From contig CAYGUK010000138.1 in assembly GCA_964352985.1 (NCBI GenBank), forward strand, positions 1 to 9,101: 9,101 bases of DNA, in the 5' to 3' direction. Under the pieces are notes generated by a model, which was not told the DNA's origin, did not search any database, and was given only the letters and a program-made list of their open reading frames with translations. Made by a program: the position numbers and the translations under genes. Positions 7,205 through 9,101 of this stretch are shown here, one piece after another (positions within the stretch are counted from its first letter, which is position 1; every line of letters starts with the position of its first letter). The DNA comes from CAYGUK01 sp964352985. GTDB taxonomy: Bacteria > Pseudomonadota > Gammaproteobacteria > JAHCLG01.

Positions 7205-7636
7205 AATAATCGCATAACTGCGAGGACCAAGACCTGTGCCCATGAAAACGTTTAGAATATCTTTGCGACGACATTTAGTCCCATTGAGATAATAAGTAGA
7301 AGTACCATCTCGCACAACTACGCGACGAATCGCAATTTCACTATAACTTGCGTATTGCCCACCTAAACTGCCATCACTATTATCAAAGGCAAGTTCGATT
7401 TGTGCTTGGCCAACTGGTTTACGGCCTGATGAACCATTGAAAATAACATCTGCCATTGACTCGCCACGCAAATGTTTAGCTGAACCTTCACCCATCACCC
7501 ATCTGACCGCATCGATAATATTCGATTTACCACAACCATTAGGTCCAACAATCCCAACCATATCACTGGGTAACTTTACCGTTGTGGGATCTACAAAGGA
7601 TTTAAATCCTACTAATTTAATATGTTTTAACCGCAT
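7202..7636 (-). CDS. smc: smc segment 1: N-terminal ATPase half, residues 1-144 before the in-frame stop
   Basis: The segment begins MRLKHIKLVGFKSFVDPTTV, the typical Smc N terminus. It carries Walker A GPNGCGKS at residues 31-38, then GRKPVGQAQIELAFDNSDG, LNGTKCRRKDI and GTGLGPRSYAII at 133-144, where the frame stops. Read alone it would give a truncated 144-residue product lacking the Q-loop, signature motif and Walker B, so it could not act as an ATPase. The next in-frame codons CAA GGC ATG continue the family pattern QGMIS without loss of register. Confidence 0.85.
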   Translation of the reverse strand: MRLKHIKLVGFKSFVDPTTVKLPSDMVGIVGPNGCGKSNIIDAVRWVMGEGSAKHLRGESMADVIFNGSSGRKPVGQAQIELAFDNSDGSLGGQYASYSEIAIRRVVVRDGTSTYYLNGTKCRRKDILNVFMGTGLGPRSYAII

Positions 7637-7673
7637 CGTTTCCTACATGCACTCAAATTCACCGAAGGGGCAT

Positions 7674-7702
7674 AGTGTACCCTAAGCTTTTAGCAATTGT
7701 AA
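7674..7702 (-). promoter_or_regulatory. Weak candidate promoter of the smc-zipA-ligA operon
   Basis: On the minus strand TTACAA (7702-7697) and TACACT (7679-7674) are 17 bases apart, giving a leader of about 30 bases before the smc ATG. Matches to consensus are three and four of six, so this is a position-supported guess. A second candidate, TTTACA further upstream, lacks a good -10 box. Confidence 0.25.
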
Positions 7703-7790
7703 CTAACTCTACCACTTGAATTGTTTATTTATGAAGAAGTTAGATGTAAAATGCGCATATATAAATACACGCAAAAATTGCCATTAAAAA

Positions 7791-7803
7791 AATCAATTAC
7801 TTA
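7791..7803 (+). promoter_or_regulatory. Match to the IHF binding consensus
   Basis: AATCAATTACTTA fits WATCAANNNNTTR at every defined base and has an A-tract directly upstream, a common IHF feature. In DNA this AT-rich about one such match per 9 kb is expected by chance, so only its intergenic position between divergent genes makes it worth listing. Confidence 0.25.
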
Positions 7804-7876
7804 GTTAACACGAATGTTTAATATTAAGTTTTGTTAACGCTTAATTAACCTCTGTTAAATAAGCACCGGTGAATTA

Positions 7877-7898
7877 TATACAATTGTGCGCAACAATG
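7877..7898 (+). promoter_or_regulatory. TATACAAT -10-like box overlapping an operator-like dyad
   Basis: TATACAAT (7877-7884) resembles a -10 element. It overlaps the dyad ATTGT (7883-7887), GCGCA, ACAAT (7893-7897), with a CG near the centre as in LacI/GalR-type operators. No good -35 box stands at the right distance and no regulator gene is in view. The distance to the amidohydrolase start is about 200 bases. Confidence 0.18.
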
Positions 7899-8081
7899 CA
7901 CTACATGATTTTTTGTCTCATATTTTGAATGGAAACGTGTAATAGTTAAAAAGGTTCACCGAAAATTGCCAATATTTACAATTAACAAATTATAAATTTA
8001 AGGATTGCAGAAGATTTCATTCCAATGATTAAAACTCGTATTCAACTTTAAATTTAAGTAAACTCAATTGACTTATCTTCT

Positions 8082-8086
8082 GGGAG
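8082..8086 (+). promoter_or_regulatory. Ribosome binding site fixing the amidohydrolase start
   Basis: GGGAG lies seven bases before the ATG at 8094. The product then starts MAIIQLNHANIID, the usual first strand of the amidohydrolase beta-sandwich, which confirms the start. Confidence 0.7.
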
Positions 8087-8093
8087 AAACAAG

Positions 8094-9101
8094 ATGGCGA
8101 TTATACAATTAAACCATGCAAATATTATTGATACGACTGTAGAAACCATTCATGAAAATCAAACAGTGATCATAGAAGATAATCTCATCAAAGAAATTAC
8201 ACCCAATGCCACGCCACTTAATCAAGCTCAACAAATTAATGTAAACGGTGGCTATCTCATGCCCGGATTAATTGACGCGCATTTTCATTGCATGCTTTCA
8301 GAAATTAATATTTCAAAAACATTAAATCAATCGTTAACTTATACGTCCCAATTTGCAGCGAAAAGTTTACGCAATACTTTGCAACGTGGATTTACCACTA
8401 TCCGTGATGCAGGTGGTGCGGATTATGGAATTGCAGAAGCTGTTAAACAAGGCATTATTCCTGGACCTAGAATTTTTTATTCGGGAAAACCCTTGAGTCA
8501 AACAGGCGGCCATCTTGATTTTCGATCATTAAATGACCCTGCCGTTAACGCCTGCAATTGCCATTATCTTGGTAAAGATTTATTTACAATTGCTGATGGC
8601 ATCAGCGAAGTTCGAAAAGCAACACGAGAAGAATTACGTAAAGGCGCCACGCAAATTAAAATTTGCGCATCAGGTGGTGTCTCTTCGCCGAGCGATCCAT
8701 TAATGAGTTTACAATATTCATTAGAAGAATTAACGGCAATTGTAGAAGAAGCTACATCATGGAATACCTATGTCATGGCTCATGTTTATAGTAGCGAAGC
8801 AATTAAACGCTGTTTAAAAAGTGGTATTCGTTCGATTGAACATGGCAATTTACTCGATGAAGAAACCGCGCACCTCATGAAAGAACATAACGCTTATCTC
8901 GATCCTACGCTTGCGACATTTCATGCCATCAATAAAGTCGGCAAACAATTAGGTTTTCCACAAGTTAGCTTAGATAAATTAACTATCGTTTTTGAAAATG
9001 GTTTAAATGCGCTTGAGATTGCCAAAAAAGCGGGCGTTAAAATTGGTTTTGGTACCGATCTTTTAGGTGAAACACAATCATTGCAAGGCTCAGAATTTAT
9101 C
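8094..9101 (+). CDS. Metal-dependent amidohydrolase (imidazolonepropionase/prolidase-like), 3' end missing
   Basis: The 336 visible residues form an amidohydrolase-superfamily TIM barrel with its N-terminal beta-sandwich strands. Metal and catalytic residues are all visible: the HxH pair in DAHFHC (His63, His65), the lysine usually carboxylated in this subgroup in QIKICASGGV (Lys189), His230 in MAHVYSS, His250 in SIEHGN, and the catalytic Asp322 in GFGTDLLG. Other family marks are YLMPGLIDAH (54-63), GFTTIRDAGG (99-108) and GPRIFYSGKPLSQTGGH (124-140). This fits the group annotated as imidazolonepropionase-related or Xaa-Pro dipeptidase-like hydrolases, typically about 400 residues, so 60-80 residues should lie beyond the window. 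The substrate cannot be told from sequence; the group includes dipeptidases for blocked or L-Xaa-L-Pro substrates. No hut genes are nearby. No signal peptide is visible, so it is probably cytoplasmic. Confidence 0.9.
   Translation, partial: MAIIQLNHANIIDTTVETIHENQTVIIEDNLIKEITPNATPLNQAQQINVNGGYLMPGLIDAHFHCMLSEINISKTLNQSLTYTSQFAAKSLRNTLQRGFTTIRDAGGADYGIAEAVKQGIIPGPRIFYSGKPLSQTGGHLDFRSLNDPAVNACNCHYLGKDLFTIADGISEVRKATREELRKGATQIKICASGGVSSPSDPLMSLQYSLEELTAIVEEATSWNTYVMAHVYSSEAIKRCLKSGIRSIEHGNLLDEETAHLMKEHNAYLDPTLATFHAINKVGKQLGFPQVSLDKLTIVFENGLNALEIAKKAGVKIGFGTDLLGETQSLQGSEFI

Larger units (their letters stand above)
4152..7636 (-). pseudogene. smc: Chromosome partition protein Smc, whole gene, interrupted as assembled
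   Basis: Smc forms ATP-driven dimeric clamps that compact and help segregate the chromosome, working with ScpA and ScpB. All five parts of the family are visible in order: N-terminal ATPase half, N-terminal coiled coil, hinge, C-terminal coiled coil, C-terminal ATPase half. As assembled the gene is broken twice: an in-frame TAA at 7204-7202, and ten Ns at 6131-6122 across which the frame shifts. If the stop stood for Glu145 and the gap held 11 bases, the product would be 1161 residues, the usual size in gammaproteobacteria. No other stop interrupts over a thousand codons and key motifs are intact, so decay is not advanced. Start: ATG 7636 with AGGA (7644-7641) four bases before it. It is the first gene of the operon. 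A true pseudogene, a sequence error or a gap artefact cannot be told apart here. Confidence 0.9.
7637..8093. other. Divergent intergenic region between smc and the amidohydrolase gene
   Basis: These 457 bases contain no gene that I can support; the longest ATG frames are under 20 codons. The region is very AT-rich and holds several palindromes: ATGCGCAT (7751-7758), GTTAAC (7804-7809 and 7833-7838), TTAATATTAA (7818-7827), TTAATTAA (7841-7848) and CACCGGTG (7864-7871). TTCACCGAA occurs twice (7658-7666, 7955-7963) and AAATTTAAG twice (7994-8002, 8050-8058). It must hold the promoters of both flanking genes. No RNA gene is recognisable. Confidence 0.6.

Noticed and set aside
7732..7788. 18-codon frame starting ATGAAGAAG in the intergenic region
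   Set aside because: It is too short, has no ribosome site and shows no resemblance to a known leader peptide.
1..9101. CRISPR arrays, tRNA or rRNA genes, insertion sequences, phage or toxin-antitoxin genes
   Set aside because: None were seen on either strand; there are no spaced repeats, tRNA-like folds, transposase motifs or terminal inverted repeats.

Overview
The window looks like a chromosomal stretch of an AT-rich gammaproteobacterium. The run smc - zipA - (small gene) - ligA is a gammaproteobacterial arrangement. ZipA is restricted to that class, and the use of Smc rather than MukB argues against the enteric branch. The protein sequences and base composition would fit a Legionella/Coxiella-like (Legionellales) organism, but this is an inference and no marker here fixes it. 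The run of ten Ns shows it is a draft assembly.

Layout. Positions 1-236 hold the 3' end of an Smr-domain gene (+). A good sigma70-type promoter directly behind it drives udk (uridine kinase, 315-941, +). A convergent gap (942-1158) follows, with weak hairpins and a possible 41-residue acidic ORF on the minus strand. Positions 1159-7636 are one tightly packed minus-strand operon, read in the order smc (chromosome condensation), zipA (FtsZ anchor), an 88-residue DUF1543-type protein, and ligA (NAD-dependent DNA ligase). Gaps between its genes are 18, 12 and 5 bases. Positions 7637-8093 are a 457-base divergent intergenic region rich in AT palindromes. Position 8094 to the right edge is a metal-dependent amidohydrolase (+), cut off after 336 residues.

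The operon groups chromosome organisation (Smc), septum assembly (ZipA) and replication/repair (LigA), so a shared link to the cell cycle is reasonable. The 88-residue gene inside it has no known role. udk (pyrimidine salvage) and the amidohydrolase are separate units.

The most notable point is that smc does not read through as assembled. An in-frame TAA (7202-7204) replaces the glutamate codon expected just before the Q-loop glutamine, and a 10-N gap (6122-6131) breaks the frame near the hinge. Everything else in the gene is well conserved, so sequencing/assembly error or a very recent mutation are the leading explanations. I did not find a convincing previously undescribed system. The window is mostly conserved housekeeping genes, with a few small regulatory or small-ORF candidates that are listed with low confidence.
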